From: Sarcocystis neurona
Taxonomy: Eukaryota; Apicomplexa; Conoidasida; Eucoccidiorida; Sarcocystidae
Assembly (NCBI GenBank): GCA_000727475.1
Contig: KL647298.1
Location: forward strand, 339,665 to 403,664
DNA length: 64,000 nucleotides
Direction of reading: 5' to 3'
Shown piece by piece: positions 50,801-60,100 of the stretch. A program made the position numbers and the translations under genes. A model generated the notes under the pieces. That model had not been told where the DNA came from, made no database searches, and saw nothing but the letters and a program-made list of their open reading frames with translations. Position 1 is the first letter of the stretch. Each line of letters begins with the position of its first letter.

Positions 50801-53634
50801 CTCCAATCGACAGACTCTGTCTTACTTCTCCCACTACACCTGGGTGTCTACCAACTTCTTCAGGAGCAGCAGTGGCAGATGTCGACGCAGGGGCTGCGTG
50901 TGCCACTGCAGCAGCAGCAGCAGGATGTGTGTCTCCCCTCGCTGTTGCAGCTGTGACTGACGGCGTGCATGGAGAGCCTGCTGCTGCTGTCGCTGCTGCG
51001 TCTGGGGCTGCACGTGCTGCAGCTGCCGCATGCCCTGGTGCTACTCCGCCGTCCAATACGCCCGTTGCTCCCGGCAGCGCGAGTCTGGTTGTCGAAGGTA
51101 CTGTTGATGTACAACCCAGTCCTGCTGCTGTCAAAAGGCCTCGTGCAACCAATAGTTCCGCTTTTGTTATCGGCTCTTCTGCTGACGTATTCGCTCAGTC
51201 TGCTGCTGGTGCTTCTGCTGCTGGTGCGTCTGCTGCTGGCTGTGCGTCTGCTGCTGGCTGTGCGTCTGCTGGTGAGGCGTCTGCTCCCTGTGAAGGACCT
51301 TCCGGTGTTATTGCGTGTTGTGGTGTTGCTGCAGACTGTCCCGCTCTTGCAGACGTTGCTCCTCCTGCCGATGCTGCTGCTGGTGCAGATGATGCGGCTG
51401 ATCCTCAAAGTAAGACGTGCCTCTCTCGAGCAAATTTCAGTGACGCAGCGGGGTGCGCGTATTCTGCTGGTGCCATCGACGGTAGTGGCGCAAATAAAGG
51501 GGACGCGGCCGCGGACTCCTCTTCACCGACTGCCGCTGGTTTTGCTGCTTCTCGCAGTCCGCCTCTTGATACTTCTCTGAGCCCTGCTGCACGCTCTTTC
51601 CCCACGCCTCCTCTTGTTCCTCTTCCGTCTTCTCCTCTTGTTTCTCCGCGTACCGTTCCAAGCGTGCTTCGTCGTCCATGTGCTGCAGTTGCCGCTGGTG
51701 TTCCTGTACTGCATGGTACCTCTTCTTCTACGCGTCGACTGCACCGTGCTGCTGTTGCTGCTTCTTCACCTGCAGCCTCTGGTCGTGTAACTCGTCATCG
51801 GAGACCTGCTGCTGCTGGAGGTGCGTTTGCTACTTCTTTTTTGTCGTGTTCTGCTGCTGCTGCTGGTACTACTGCGCGAGAGTGGGCCTCTGAGATCCTT
51901 GTTGACTCAGGTGATGATCAGAAGGCCAGCAGAAGTGAGAAAGACAGCGAGGGGAGTAGTGACGAGTGCGACGCGGTGGAGAACGTAGAAGCAGACGATG
52001 TGTTTCTGCCACGCACACACATGGAGACGGTGAGCTGTAACAGGGGGCGGCGGTCGCGGCCCAGGCGCTGCGTTCGTAACGCGAGTACTTTAACGCGATA
52101 CGATTTGCTCGATGATAAAGAACAAGACGTCGCTGAGACGACTTCCTGCGAAAGACGGGAAGGTAGTGAGGAAAGGTTGAATGTGGAAAATGTCGGTGAT
52201 GACGCTTGCGGTGATGGCAGGAGTGCTAGTGTTGACCCTGCTGCAGTCCAAGAGAGTGAAGAGCAGAGCGCGGAGGAAGAGGAACAGGAGGAGTTGGGAG
52301 AAAATGTAGGTGATTCAACTGCCTCTGTAGGGCAAGACGGTCTGAGCGTAGTTGCGACGCGGAGTAATTCCACTCCTGCTGCGTTTCATTCTTCCACCGA
52401 GGTGAACACCCATACGGGAGAGAACTGCAGGACTGCGGGTTATACCGCGGAGGCGAGTGACGCAGATGTTTCCGCACGTGCATGTCCGCGTGCTGCGGCT
52501 ACAGGAGCTGATGGTAACAGCCCAGGCAGTGACAGTAGTGACGGGCAGCCCAGGGAGAGCAGCTGTGGAGGCTACCGTGAAGCAGGCGACGTGTTTGCAA
52601 GCGACGTGTATTTGAATCACACTGGCTCGACAGGTGAAGCGTATGATGGCTGCGTCACCGAGAGCAGGTCTGACGGTGGAAACCGTGAAACAGCGCTGGC
52701 GACTGGTGAGTCGCGTAGTGAACGGCGCGGTTGGGCGGAGGGAGTGCATGTGGGCGGCGCCCGTGGCCAGGAACAGGGTGAGGAGGCGGAGAATCAGGGG
52801 GAAGGAGGCCATGAAAATAGTGTTTCCTGTGAAGAAGCAGTCGCAGACGTGACATACAGCAGTGCTGCGTGCAGTGGGGCGGTCTGTAGTACTGATGAGT
52901 GTAGCGCTGAAGACGCACTTAGAGAAGACGGGGAGCCTGCTGTGGGCTGTGACGGCACAGCAGCGTCTTCAGGTGCGGATGACGATCACCCTGACGCGTC
53001 CGGCGACAACGGCCAGCTGGCTGCTAGGTCTGCTGCTACGTGTGGCGCTACTACTGGTGACGTTTCCGTCTGCACGAACGACACTGATGTACCGCATCCC
53101 GATGCGCGAGGCCGCGTCGTCCAAGCAGCGCTCTCTCCTCGCCCGACTTCGCGTGATGCTGCTGGTGCTGTTGTGGGTGATGCTGCTGCTCCTGCAACTG
53201 CCACTCTTGCTGCCTTCCATTCCGCGCCGAGGGCTGCTACTAGCAGGGTGCCCACGCCTGACCTTGCAACGACTGCTAGCTCGGTGATCTCCTCTCCTGC
53301 GGCAGCTGATCTTTCTGATGGTTTTTCCGCTTCTGAGAGTGTCGTTTCTGAGGATGACGAGCCAGACTTTGTGCTGCCGCCGCCTCGCGTGGTGCGGTAC
53401 GTGCTGCAGTATCGCGGGTGCTATTCACAAAGCGAATATCGCCTACAGTGGAGGGGGAGCACTAGCTCTGCAGAGTGGGTCCCTGAGTGGGTGATTCAGG
53501 ACGAGCTCTCACGGGGCAGAACGCTCAGGCTTGCGGTGGGGCTGCAAATGAGTAGAGCGAAGCAACGCTGGCTACTGCGACAGGCACGCCTGCGTCACAA
53601 AATGAGCAGGTCCGCGGTAGACGGGTATGTGTAA
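41857..53634 (+). CDS. Giant 3,925-residue protein with a chromodomain and a C-terminal chromo-like module
   Basis: A single open exon. Start MASERDTVPPPF (GCCATGGCG) is the first good in-frame ATG; the frame is open 36 codons further up. Order: Ala/Pro-rich N-terminus; Gln-rich region (about 130-1000); Ala/Pro/Ser region; Arg/Ser patch (about 1790-1860); poly-Ala helix (about 1913-1944); acidic stretch and Glu run followed by ten Pro (about 2140-2298); chromodomain (about 2320-2387); Pro tract; Gln/Glu/Arg coiled-coil-like region (about 2650-2900); Ala/Ser repeats; Asp/Glu/Ser region; chromo-like module (about 3843-3885). The first module has all three aromatic-cage positions (Tyr2326, Trp2348, Tyr2351) and WEP (2358-2360), as in HP1-type readers of methylated histone H3. 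The C-terminal one has Tyr3848 and Trp3865 but Ser3868 at the third. A nuclear chromatin-binding role follows from the domain; partners are unknown. No SET, helicase or other catalytic domain is visible. Confidence 0.85.
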   Translation: MASERDTVPPPFAVAPPGTAAAAERDTGSAAGTGAAAIGEPPAARAAAAPAAAGAAAHPPPPPPLALPPSYESRRSGARTGAELSERQCPIYSFFSTLPVLFGHGFSSRLGTPGAADAGLAAPVPPGNSQRLFLLSPEQQLPKPEILLPPALLPQRGYGQQQMQLRLPPQSQIADWQVRLNTALQQPEQQDVWLRQAVSLQQQLVLEQRLLQQQQPSQQQLLELFAARGSQAQLRQSTPRQSQQETLQQQPQRQQQQRQEPQQQPASVQVQRSDVQQYYLELMQQFQSPQQHGETLVHQSPQQQQQQQRERRGSSVRPGLGEQQQLGDYSILRQPEDQQPQEQQPQQQEEPQPQELPQQPQPLLLPMGAPWEPLPQQQQSAFSESPSGFSAISWRARAQPPEGHLATVQRIAAGEFWNQQQLPQQQQMYETRQQQMYEVRQLQLQQTQQQLLLESPFATSLARNAAVRVREHLFAAALPARTLPSNAPQYLPGVHAFPDGPSLVTRAAQPELPPEYTSSAPAAAAAFSAAAPVAAAFPAGAAASVAAPDAVAPAAARAAAAVVGAPEEGDAPDAASGAAAADWAAELVATAPTPFSPLRFFAPLLSHAVAAAASYYRGPAADDALSDRPSTTERDTTTSSRAGQTQQGGPASGVSQWGETQQQQAPLQHLEAVPQQEHRGALLQQQQQEAVLQQQSMRDLSLTQHLREQTRYPQQPAQLLYSQQQLHAPPLYMQRQQQAPSLDLQQQHAPTLALQQHLFSLQQRGLSLQQQHQPMISLQQQQPLILTQQQQPLNASQQQQQPLLISFQQQLPVVSSPHEQPLNSPQQQQALRSSQRQEPQLLPQQTSAYSADRLQHPYSVQLWAESEQGVTGTRQLGPQPRYQQHLEQQQLLQQPVQQRQLLWQQQHSLQQQQPLQQEQQQPLQQEQPLQQEQLLQQQPLQQPHHLQQQQHLLKEQLEQQQALLQQQGLVLPPYEQSEPGESPYVDDLLSYGMQQHTAPLEPPQPPAGADPSAARALASDGATDAGAAAMCRALVHLEAAAEAARLGAAAAVRGCHSLGARPPEVGRYRFLRSVQQQLTHLLDRDAPAASQQQQQREESNSRVQRHNVTDDVVHGAAAASAANSAGASPPGASAPAAAQPSPLHACLTRGDSSVDVPPPRADWPAAESPATGAAGLPGVFSAAGPTHSAAAPAAAGAPPPVPSAARYAGTAAVPPSATPSDAAAFSAAIPSRGSSSAAPHYTAAALTAVAAAPASAADYSPSFSVDDSAPLVEYADPTTSSSGAPAAAGGTRGAAALAAAASSTAASAGAAASSAVAACPVPESDSRVPAAGRRSVGSGVSSSINGGSSDINSSSSSVSSSCISSSCSNAAVCPFCFPASSLLPPRFAAEETPSAAAAPGDSGYAAEEPGSSPVPPLFSRTTAAAALPPAAAAATPSSGGGAATDAASQAVPIPFSNTSAPQLPAAGAAVPAAATSSLHAAASSHRASGAARASLPPASGSLPAAAAALAPPPRPSPAGAPSLLAAAADTHAAPPPAYAAGPLLSAPASSLRATTTAGASASPSPLAGAAAPLPAATTFPRAPPRPPAHAPSRPPLAAAAPPAAAPAAPAAMTSHDAPWGDQSTASHPAGAHLADAPLAAAAPAGALPSVAPSVPAAAARASRPAGAASVPAAAVSAPPPAAFLPAAVAPLPGAAPPFAQGGAECTLPFPSVVLCCSNMTGPAVAELPSAFPAEATGESAPLTLADIQQPQEADSACYSESLSDSREQSLTAGRGTPAVAAARRGAVEAGAAAGGTAATRTPRGSGRARTARLRAATTGTPATPRTATATTAATAAARDAQVDRSTSRLRRSRSLSPPASAPTAAAPPAVPELAGAPVLLPPPLSPALPRQQATMPNVWGVAPLQEAHVVFCSSAAAAHAAAAQAAAAAQAAAAAEAAAAAAMHAGASPSAFPPISYPAVPLDPTLPLPFPPPPLFPGRPFFPAAAAAYATGTGAPGGTTVPRIPPGASQAAEHPVMPGFPPFFPVPSQGALPPAGAWVPSGESLGTGLSGGGGAAADRRASTAASRRSQATPGVRQATASSSTGAAAGDRRTAAGGGAARRERGEAAAGGGRGGSAAEAGDTAASGGASDGAGALPTGFHEEEDASSAEEGEEDDAASEAEEEISGALVQGDVDPGGGGSEEVDYEAEEEEETELRTGTEEERTALEDADAELYTQEREELQEGYYMQHASAAAVERAPAEHMRSSSHSSSLEEEEDEEEAGDVVDTQDADEEEEEEEEEQLPPPPPPPPPPRSRPALAARTNTSGSRPRTAEERRCTQNGVELYEVAAIVGARRLVEGPLRFRVRWQGYPPSEDTWEPCEHLTGLGGLLQQTVNRFGYEEFYMWGVPPSRRRTRAATLPSYQQRWRQPRSLPPPSPPPRRRPPPPPPPPPPSETWPPSGGPPNPPAPPDAPPSSPIDAAVAGLDLPATTGAAAPAAAAATDAPAVSARAAAPERTAAPVREAAGATAATPAAGAAFAAATASAPAAAASSAGDNTSGAVCSSSAAAAPAAPEAAVSSPGGPAAAHSPPADGIDGNSAAVAGAASPCWPRAAAGASSESSWAAAAQAPTDSTASAPASPRLPADAAARRRLQRAAAEARRTRAETDAKEKQQQQMLHEQQQEQQALEQHPQPRIPSEHPVREQQLQQQQQTQGEQEFTPGEAGGLQQPQQGEDCEQQEDERRRRSREAQELQELQRRQQERERWQRELQGRKRGGWKSEEHEATLRSSMLDELQEQQQRKRRQQERQLQREKKKETDGETGRQQQRQPRKLDQQRCQEVQALVRPQNADADPQLRHHNTKQQQQHQTLVPEQRQTAQQQLGGANTESERKVEQHVQEEQVVQPQTLDQQQSSQQHCEECCGREISMASPDEETLSGALVLATGNCANMCARRQAAACLSTQPVAAAAAVCMRDARISSDGVVSTEEETVGCECAEAPSTCPPIDRLCLTSPTTPGCLPTSSGAAVADVDAGAACATAAAAAGCVSPLAVAAVTDGVHGEPAAAVAAASGAARAAAAACPGATPPSNTPVAPGSASLVVEGTVDVQPSPAAVKRPRATNSSAFVIGSSADVFAQSAAGASAAGASAAGCASAAGCASAGEASAPCEGPSGVIACCGVAADCPALADVAPPADAAAGADDAADPQSKTCLSRANFSDAAGCAYSAGAIDGSGANKGDAAADSSSPTAAGFAASRSPPLDTSLSPAARSFPTPPLVPLPSSPLVSPRTVPSVLRRPCAAVAAGVPVLHGTSSSTRRLHRAAVAASSPAASGRVTRHRRPAAAGGAFATSFLSCSAAAAGTTAREWASEILVDSGDDQKASRSEKDSEGSSDECDAVENVEADDVFLPRTHMETVSCNRGRRSRPRRCVRNASTLTRYDLLDDKEQDVAETTSCERREGSEERLNVENVGDDACGDGRSASVDPAAVQESEEQSAEEEEQEELGENVGDSTASVGQDGLSVVATRSNSTPAAFHSSTEVNTHTGENCRTAGYTAEASDADVSARACPRAAATGADGNSPGSDSSDGQPRESSCGGYREAGDVFASDVYLNHTGSTGEAYDGCVTESRSDGGNRETALATGESRSERRGWAEGVHVGGARGQEQGEEAENQGEGGHENSVSCEEAVADVTYSSAACSGAVCSTDECSAEDALREDGEPAVGCDGTAASSGADDDHPDASGDNGQLAARSAATCGATTGDVSVCTNDTDVPHPDARGRVVQAALSPRPTSRDAAGAVVGDAAAPATATLAAFHSAPRAATSRVPTPDLATTASSVISSPAAADLSDGFSASESVVSEDDEPDFVLPPPRVVRYVLQYRGCYSQSEYRLQWRGSTSSAEWVPEWVIQDELSRGRTLRLAVGLQMSRAKQRWLLRQARLRHKMSRSAVDGYV
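48799..49020 (+). other. Chromodomain-coding segment of the giant gene
   Basis: It encodes YEVAAIVGARRL, then an Arg/Val strand, RWQGYPPSEDTWEPCEHL, and a helix ending NRFGYEEFYMW. Spacing and residues match HP1/Polycomb chromodomains: an aromatic at the first strand, W-x-G-[YF], and TWEP. This is the clearest folded domain in 3,925 residues. Confidence 0.9.
53386..53520 (+). other. Degenerate chromo-like module at the C-terminus of the giant protein
   Basis: It encodes RYVLQYRGCYSQSEYRLQWR followed by GSTSSAEWVPEWVI. The pattern of aromatic strand, short loop, [YF]-x-L-x-W-x-G, and [DE]-W-V-P-E parallels the first chromodomain. The third cage residue is Ser, and WEP is replaced by WVPE. Either a chromoshadow-like or a chromo-barrel-like fold is possible. 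Confidence 0.55.
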
Positions 53635-56600
53635 TATGCATGGGAGGCGTGTTGCGCATCTTGCTGTTGCTGCCTTGGCTCCCGAAGTTTGTGCTCACAG
53701 CCAACCACAGGAGCGACGTAGAATTCAGCAACACAGCTGCGTACGCTGCAAAAGCGGCAGAGCTTCCACAGTGCCCGTTTAGGCACACTCAGGAGTAGGG
53801 CATCCGTTTGTTCCTGTTGCTACTGCCGTATCACTTTCTGCTTGGAGGCATTGAATGAATGTATTCAGCTGCGTTGCGGCCCCCTTCGTGTTGCAGTCGC
53901 CGTAATGCGCACAGGACAGTGCAGATGCTTTATACAGCGTGATGGCGCCGGTCGGAGTGTCGCACGTAGATAAAGCCGCAGCAGCCAGCTGTCACCGATG
54001 TACATATCGGGGAGCGTGCAGTCGCACATGCGATGCACCTGGCCGAAGAAGAACACGTGGGCCCGAGTGCGTCCCTTCAAGACTTTCGACGACCAAACAC
54101 TACGTACCCGTGTGAATGTGGAGTTTGCTTCTGTGTATGTGTCGTAGAACATGCGTGATATCGCTGTCCTCGCTGTGTCATGTGGAAGGTTGATACGCAC
54201 GTACTCACGTCAACATAGGGTCTATTTTTACAGAGTATATGCGTCTGTGTGTGCCTCCACAGTACCATTCTTTTGTGTATCTGTGTGCATCTCTGCCCAG
54301 GCTCTACCCTGGTCTGACAAAGTGTACCCGCTGTAGCGACGGACCGTGTGTTCATAACAACCGTATGTGCAAGAAGCACGCGGAGCTCTGGGAGGCACTT
54401 GGCAGCATCTATTTTTTAGCAAGACGCTTGCGCGGCCCGAGTATGCTGCAAATATGGTACAACCACTGCTGTAGGTATTTACGTGATTCACGCCTACAGG
54501 ATACGTTTTGTGTCTCTGTCGGAAGTAATAGAATCCACATAGAATCTGCGGCATCGGAGGGCTGTGTCTGGTATCCAAGGAGACGTATGTTGACTGTAAC
54601 GCACAGGCTGTACGCTCACTCGAGAACCTTGTTGCACAACTAAAAGTGCATATTCACTGCGTAGTCTTTAACTGCTGAATTTACTGGCGAAGCACAATAC
54701 CCGCGAGACGAGCTCCACACACTTTCAGAGTGCTGCAGCGTAGTAGCAGGTTGCGCCTACAACGGCATCGTTGTACGCGTCTGCTCTTGCGTTGCGCAGA
54801 TAGAAAAGCACGAGGAGCTACACGTCTGCTGTGAGTTTTGCGAGGCAAAGCGAGAGCTATGAGTGTGTTGTCCACTCCAAATTCTTTTGAAATTTGTAGG
54901 CAGCTCCGACCCTTCTACCAACAGGAGTAGCCAGACTTAATCCTGGAATCAAACCGGGACAGCAGCGATGAGGTTCTCTGTCCCTAGAGGAAATGTTCCT
55001 TCTACTTCCGCAGCGGTTGTCCGACTTCACTACTAAAGTCTACTGGAGTTGTACACGAGCGGCTTTTTGTAGCGTAGATGCAGGCTTTGGACGTACTAAA
55101 GGCTGCAGAGGCGTTACGCGACATAATGTATGCGTTCGTGAGTCTTCGGTATTGCAGCGCCCTATGTACACGGAAGTCGGCACTTTCGCTGCCTCCATAC
55201 AACTCTTATACCAACGTACAATTCACCCAAAAGGTGCGTCTCTTGTCTCCATGTGTGTTTTTCATACGAAGAAGATCTGGCGCTTAAGAGTTTTGCAATT
55301 CTTCGTCCATGACCTGGGCAGGATGGTGTTCCAACGCAGGAAGTAATCAATGCGCGGAAGTGCACAGGAAGGTGTGCTCGGGTTAGCGGTGCGCTGCTGC
55401 TGGTGCGATAACGCACACGCGTCCGCGAACCTTGTCCCCGACGCCGGGCAGCACAAAGGAGTGCTTTGCATGTGCTACTGTGTGCCGAACAAACAACCTG
55501 CATCCGGGCGTTCTTATCAGCGTCTGTCGCGTGAGAACTACCCAGCAGTGCTTCTACCAGTGACCTTTCCTCGGCGTGCGTGAAGGGCGTGTATCTGCCT
55601 GCGTGGGTCACACAAGTGACTCGTACTGCGGGTTCACGCGCGCCGACGTGAACTGTGGATGTTGAGTGCATGGGGCTGCCAGTATGTCAGGACTGAGGGC
55701 TTGACTGTGTGCAATACTGAATGCGTCCAGCATTGCTCCTACAGAGTACCAGTTTTTGCATCCGTCTGTCTTTGTGGCGGACGGGTTTTCCTGTCAATCT
55801 GCGAGGCTGTGCTTGAAAACTGGCGGACGATCAAGCTTGCACACACGGGTGGGACTGTGTGAGAGAGGGGCCGTTAACGCGTCGTGAACGGGCGTGTGTG
55901 TGAGGAATGCACGGTCTTTGTATGCGTTCTTTTGGATCGCAGTCTGCGACGAGTTGAACATGAATCCATAACTAAGAAAATGTGATAATAGTGTTCTGGT
56001 GCGTGGTGCGTCGGCGACAGCCAGCGTGCACCTTCCTGACTGAACGATTCAAACCGACCGCGCCTGCACTCAAGACCGGCAAGTTACGGAGACAGAGAAT
56101 GCCTATAAAAGGGGCACGCAGGTCGAAATAAGAGCACCGTCTGGAACGCAGTACGCCCTCTGACGATGCCTGCGAGATCTCGCAGCAGAGCGTCTGCATG
56201 TGTCAACCTGCACGCCGCTGACAACGTCTTTTAGCGCCATAAAACCCGCCGTGTGAGGAAAGAAGACTCGTACACGCTACACATGTGGGCATCCGTGGAT
56301 CATAATAGTCGTCACTACAGGCCCCACGTAAAGCCTGCTTGCAGTCTGTGCATGAGTGAGCGCCTATTCCAGTTGCCCTACGCACCACGCCTGCAGAGAC
56401 GCCGAAGACGAGTATCATATGTAAATAAACGAGCGCTGGGGAAGCAGCCGCTACAACAGAAGAGACTACGTGAAATTATATTACGAAGACTGCCCGGCGA
56501 GTAGTGATCCACAACATGACAGCCGAACGCCAGGATCCGCGCCTACACCACTATCCGGAGCTATGTTTACGCAATCCCCCGAACAAAAGCATGCACTGAA

Positions 56601-57149
56601 TGAATGGCGCAGCGGTACCAGGGGCTGAACCGAGATACCCACGCTGAAGTGCTGCCAGAAGTAGGTTTAGGCGCCGGATACCCGCCCGACGCACACCGAT
56701 CACAGGAGAGTCAACCGTCGGCAGCTCCCCTCCCTGACGGGCCGAGCACGAAAACTTATGGAAGTCCCCTGCACCCAGCTGCTCTAAGTGCGTGGGCGTG
56801 CCCTCGCCATTGCACGTCGAAATTCCTACCACAAGCAGATGTGTCTCATACAGATTACGGATACACATAGAAGCATATACAGCTCTGTCAACACATGTAC
56901 ATACACATGTACATAAACACACATATCCACACGCATACGCATATTTACACACACCCCCAAACATATACTCAAACAGACGTATGGAGACCTGTACACGCAT
57001 CAGTACACCCGCATACGCGTGTCAACACAGAGGCACCTACATACAAATCTACGTCCTCACACATACACGTGCACGTACGTAGGTATACACCCCTTTACCT
57101 CGACACAGGAACGCACCTGATACAAGGACCACAATAACGAGCCTCCCTT
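53635..57149. other. CAG-poor interval with only weak ORFs
   Basis: Between the giant gene (+) and the 3' end of UTP21 (-). Two ORFs have gene-like codon use but no recognised family: 54152-53865 (-, 95 aa, from MFYDTYTEANSTFTRVRSVW) and 56283-56504 (+, 73 aa, basic). Cys-containing fragments at 54300-54640 (+) and small ORFs at 54990-55860 (+) have no clear start or splice context. CA/TA-rich simple sequence occurs at 56880-57100. Confidence 0.45.
53865..54152 (-). CDS. Hypothetical 95-aa ORF
   Basis: Starts with ATG at 54152 and ends in TGA at 53865. Codons are mostly G/C-ending in the middle part (HVFFFGQVHRMCDCTLPDMY), unlike neighbouring random ORFs. The frame is open upstream to 54200, so the segment may be a terminal exon. 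No domain recognised. Confidence 0.25.
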   Translation of the reverse strand: MFYDTYTEANSTFTRVRSVWSSKVLKGRTRAHVFFFGQVHRMCDCTLPDMYIGDSWLLRLYLRATLRPAPSRCIKHLHCPVRITATATRRGPQRS

Positions 57150-60100
57150 TTAGACAGTTTCAAGATGCGTGAGAAACTTCAAAAAGCACTGCAGACGCTC
57201 AAAACAGCTCTCAATATTTCTCCAGTCGCGAGCCATGCGTGCGTGAAGGCGGCGACAAAGACGTGCTTCTTCCGATAGCGGAGCAGCCGCTGCGAGCGTA
57301 TCGCCATGCGCCTGCGGAACGACGCCACACACAACCAGCAGCCGCAGCAGCAGAGCGCCAATGAAACGGTGACGCGCAGGCGCTAAGATGATGCTGGCGC
57401 GAATCTAGAAGGGGCAAAGTAAGTTGACAGGGCAGCAGCTTTACGCAGGATGCAGCACCGCCGCTTGATACGCAGTCTTTGATGACATAACGGAAAAGAA
57501 ACAAGATGCAGAAACGCTTCGCACGCCACATCCTTCGCACTGAGGCAGCCGCGCAAGCGGGGAGGGGGAGGGCGTGGGGAGCACGGCATCTCGCACGCAT
57601 GCAAGGATGCAGCCGTTAACACTGCACACGCATGTTTCCGTTCATCGAGCGACACGCCGGGCTTCTTGTAGCACCTGCATCAATCTGGCTCCAGCAGAGA
57701 TGCAGCGCAGCCTGAGACACAAGCGGAGCAGCTCGAGGCCCACGACTCATCTACAGTGTGCAGCTCTCTAGCGGATCTGCAGCATAGAGCTACAGCACAG
57801 ACAGCACGCCCCGTCAACGCCAGATATCTGCATGCGCGAATATCCGACAGAACAGAGGCAAATGCATGCATACATCCCTTCATACAAACACACGCATACA
57901 CAGACATCCACAGACATATGCATATGTAAGTATGTACGCGCTTATGTACACACACACGTACACGTTGGTATACATACACGCAGACAGAGGGACATACACA
58001 AAGACGTACACAAATGCACATGCATCCACGTGTGGCTGTGTAGACGTATTCATTTATCAGAAACTTAAGAGTTCCTCGGGCTACTGACGTGCTGTGCATC
58101 AAGCCGCTACTTGTCCTGCGTTCGGTGGGACTGCAGTTGCACCAGCAGTAGCAGCAGCAGTCACACAGCTGTTCCCCAGCACCGCCGCTACTGCGGTCAT
58201 CGCGACGTAGAGAGGGATAAGATGCAAGTATGTAAATGCGTGTACCGACGCGTAGAACTTTGTATGCGAGCAGCTGTCTTGCGCCTCGCGTTCCGCTTGC
58301 TGATGGGATTCACCGGGCTCCTGCTGCTGCTCACGCTGCCCCCCTTCGTCCTGTTTCCCCTGCGCTTCATTTTCGTGTTCACGGCCCTGTCCTGCTGCTG
58401 CTTCTATTCTGTGCTGCTGCTTCTCATGGCACGCGACTGCTCACGCTGTTTCCTCTTCTCGGGCTGTTGCTGCTACGCTGCTGCTGCTGCTGCGGGCACG
58501 AGACGAACCTGCAAGAACAGATGCAGCAGCGCCTGAACCAGATCCGCGTGGTGACGCCGAGAGACGTGGTAGTTGAAGAAACGCAGCAACGTTACCAGCT
58601 GCAGCACAACAGCAACACATCCATCGCTCCTGCAAAACTTGATTCTGCTCGTTGCTGCTGCTGCAGCGACAATTCCTCCAGTGCAGCCTTCGCGCACCCA
58701 GCCCACAGCTGCAACTGCATTTCTTCGTTCCAATCTCTGGCAGGCGTCTCAAAGTTGCAGCTAGAATAACCCCACTCCAGCCTCTCTGCATGCACCCAGC
58801 GGCTTTTCGACATGTAAGCAGCAACGCTTCTTCTCCGCGTCAAAAGCAAGCCCGACGCGCCGGTCTCTTCCTCTGCATGCACGTGTCCCGTTAGTCCCCG
58901 CTAATATCCAGACAGCTGCATTCCTGTTCTTCCACACGTAGTTGTGTGTGTGCTCTGCATGCAAGCGTCTGGGCGGCTGTTTGTGTTTCTCTTCTGCATG
59001 CAGCGGCTTTTTTCGTCACGTCTGTATTCCTGCTACTTCGTCTCTTCTACAGACGCATGCCCCGTCTGCTGCCGCACTACCGCCAACACGCAAGCTCGTG
59101 CCCTGGGCGCGCCGCCACACGCGCCCAGCCGTCCGCCGCCACGGCCAGCGCATGCATGTGCCTCGTCTAAATTTCGGAGGTCAACTATTCACACGCACCA
59201 CGCGCACGTGCTTGACTGATGCGTCTTATGCGCGCGCCCCCTCCACTTCTTCGCTTTGTCTCTCCGCGGCCCTCTGCATTCTCCGGTCACTTCCCTCTCG
59301 CTTTTGCAACAGCTGCATGCAGACAACCCTCATCCACGTGAAGGTCTGCCGCACTACGACGAAACGTATGTGTCACAAGCACTAGTTGCTGCCTCTGTAC
59401 CAACGGCCTACAACCCTCTGCAGCTGCAAGCTCACAGGATTCATTCCCGCTACTGCATGTGTGTCTCCTCTGCGTCTCAAGTGTGGCCAAAGTAGCGGGT
59501 TCTCTGCCTGCAGCAGCGGCATGCAGACAACTCTTGCTCTCCCCACTGGCAGCCACCAACCGACAACGCCTGCCCGCTCGCAGAAACCCCCGCTGTTACT
59601 TCTCCGTGTTTGCCGATGGGGCTGTGAGGCAGCGGAAGAGGGGGCGGGAGGAGGGGAGGAGACCCCTCGGGTGTTGCTGCTACATGTTTGCCCCCCGCAC
59701 GTCGTTCCTTCACACGTACGTTCGAGCGTGCAGCACGTTCTGTCACTAACGTTCATCTACACCTATAGTGGGCGCTACACAGATGTCGGCGTTCCTGATT
59801 AATCGCATGTATATATACATATACATGCATGTACATATATATTCAGTAACATATATATATACACCAGTTTATCCGGGAGTTTCTACTAAACACGCTCCGA
59901 GAATACGCAGGTATGCCTCGGCAGAAGACACGTCCTGTGGCTGTGTGCGTACATATGTATTCATATATATAGGTAAACGTATATACATACATATAGATAT
60001 ATATCATGTCTACACAAGCAAAATATTTCAATATATGGTGTCACACAAATTACCTACGTCCGCACGCGCAGATATATATATATATCTATCTATATATATA

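Noticed and set aside
54239..55583. Several plus-strand ORFs with Cys-rich patches
   Set aside because: They lie in different frames without joining splice sites, and the Cys spacing fits no zinc-finger family I know.
58111..58536. Plus-strand ORF with two hydrophobic segments, superficially like an SFT2 vesicle-transport protein
   Set aside because: It overlaps a UTP21 exon (58509-58598) that fits in phase and sequence on the minus strand. The remaining SFT2 membrane segments are missing, and the hydrophobic runs come from CTG codons.
59053..59490. Plus-strand exon-like fragments with good acceptors (59053, 59313)
   Set aside because: They lie in a UTP21 intron, their phases do not fit each other, and no start or family is visible.
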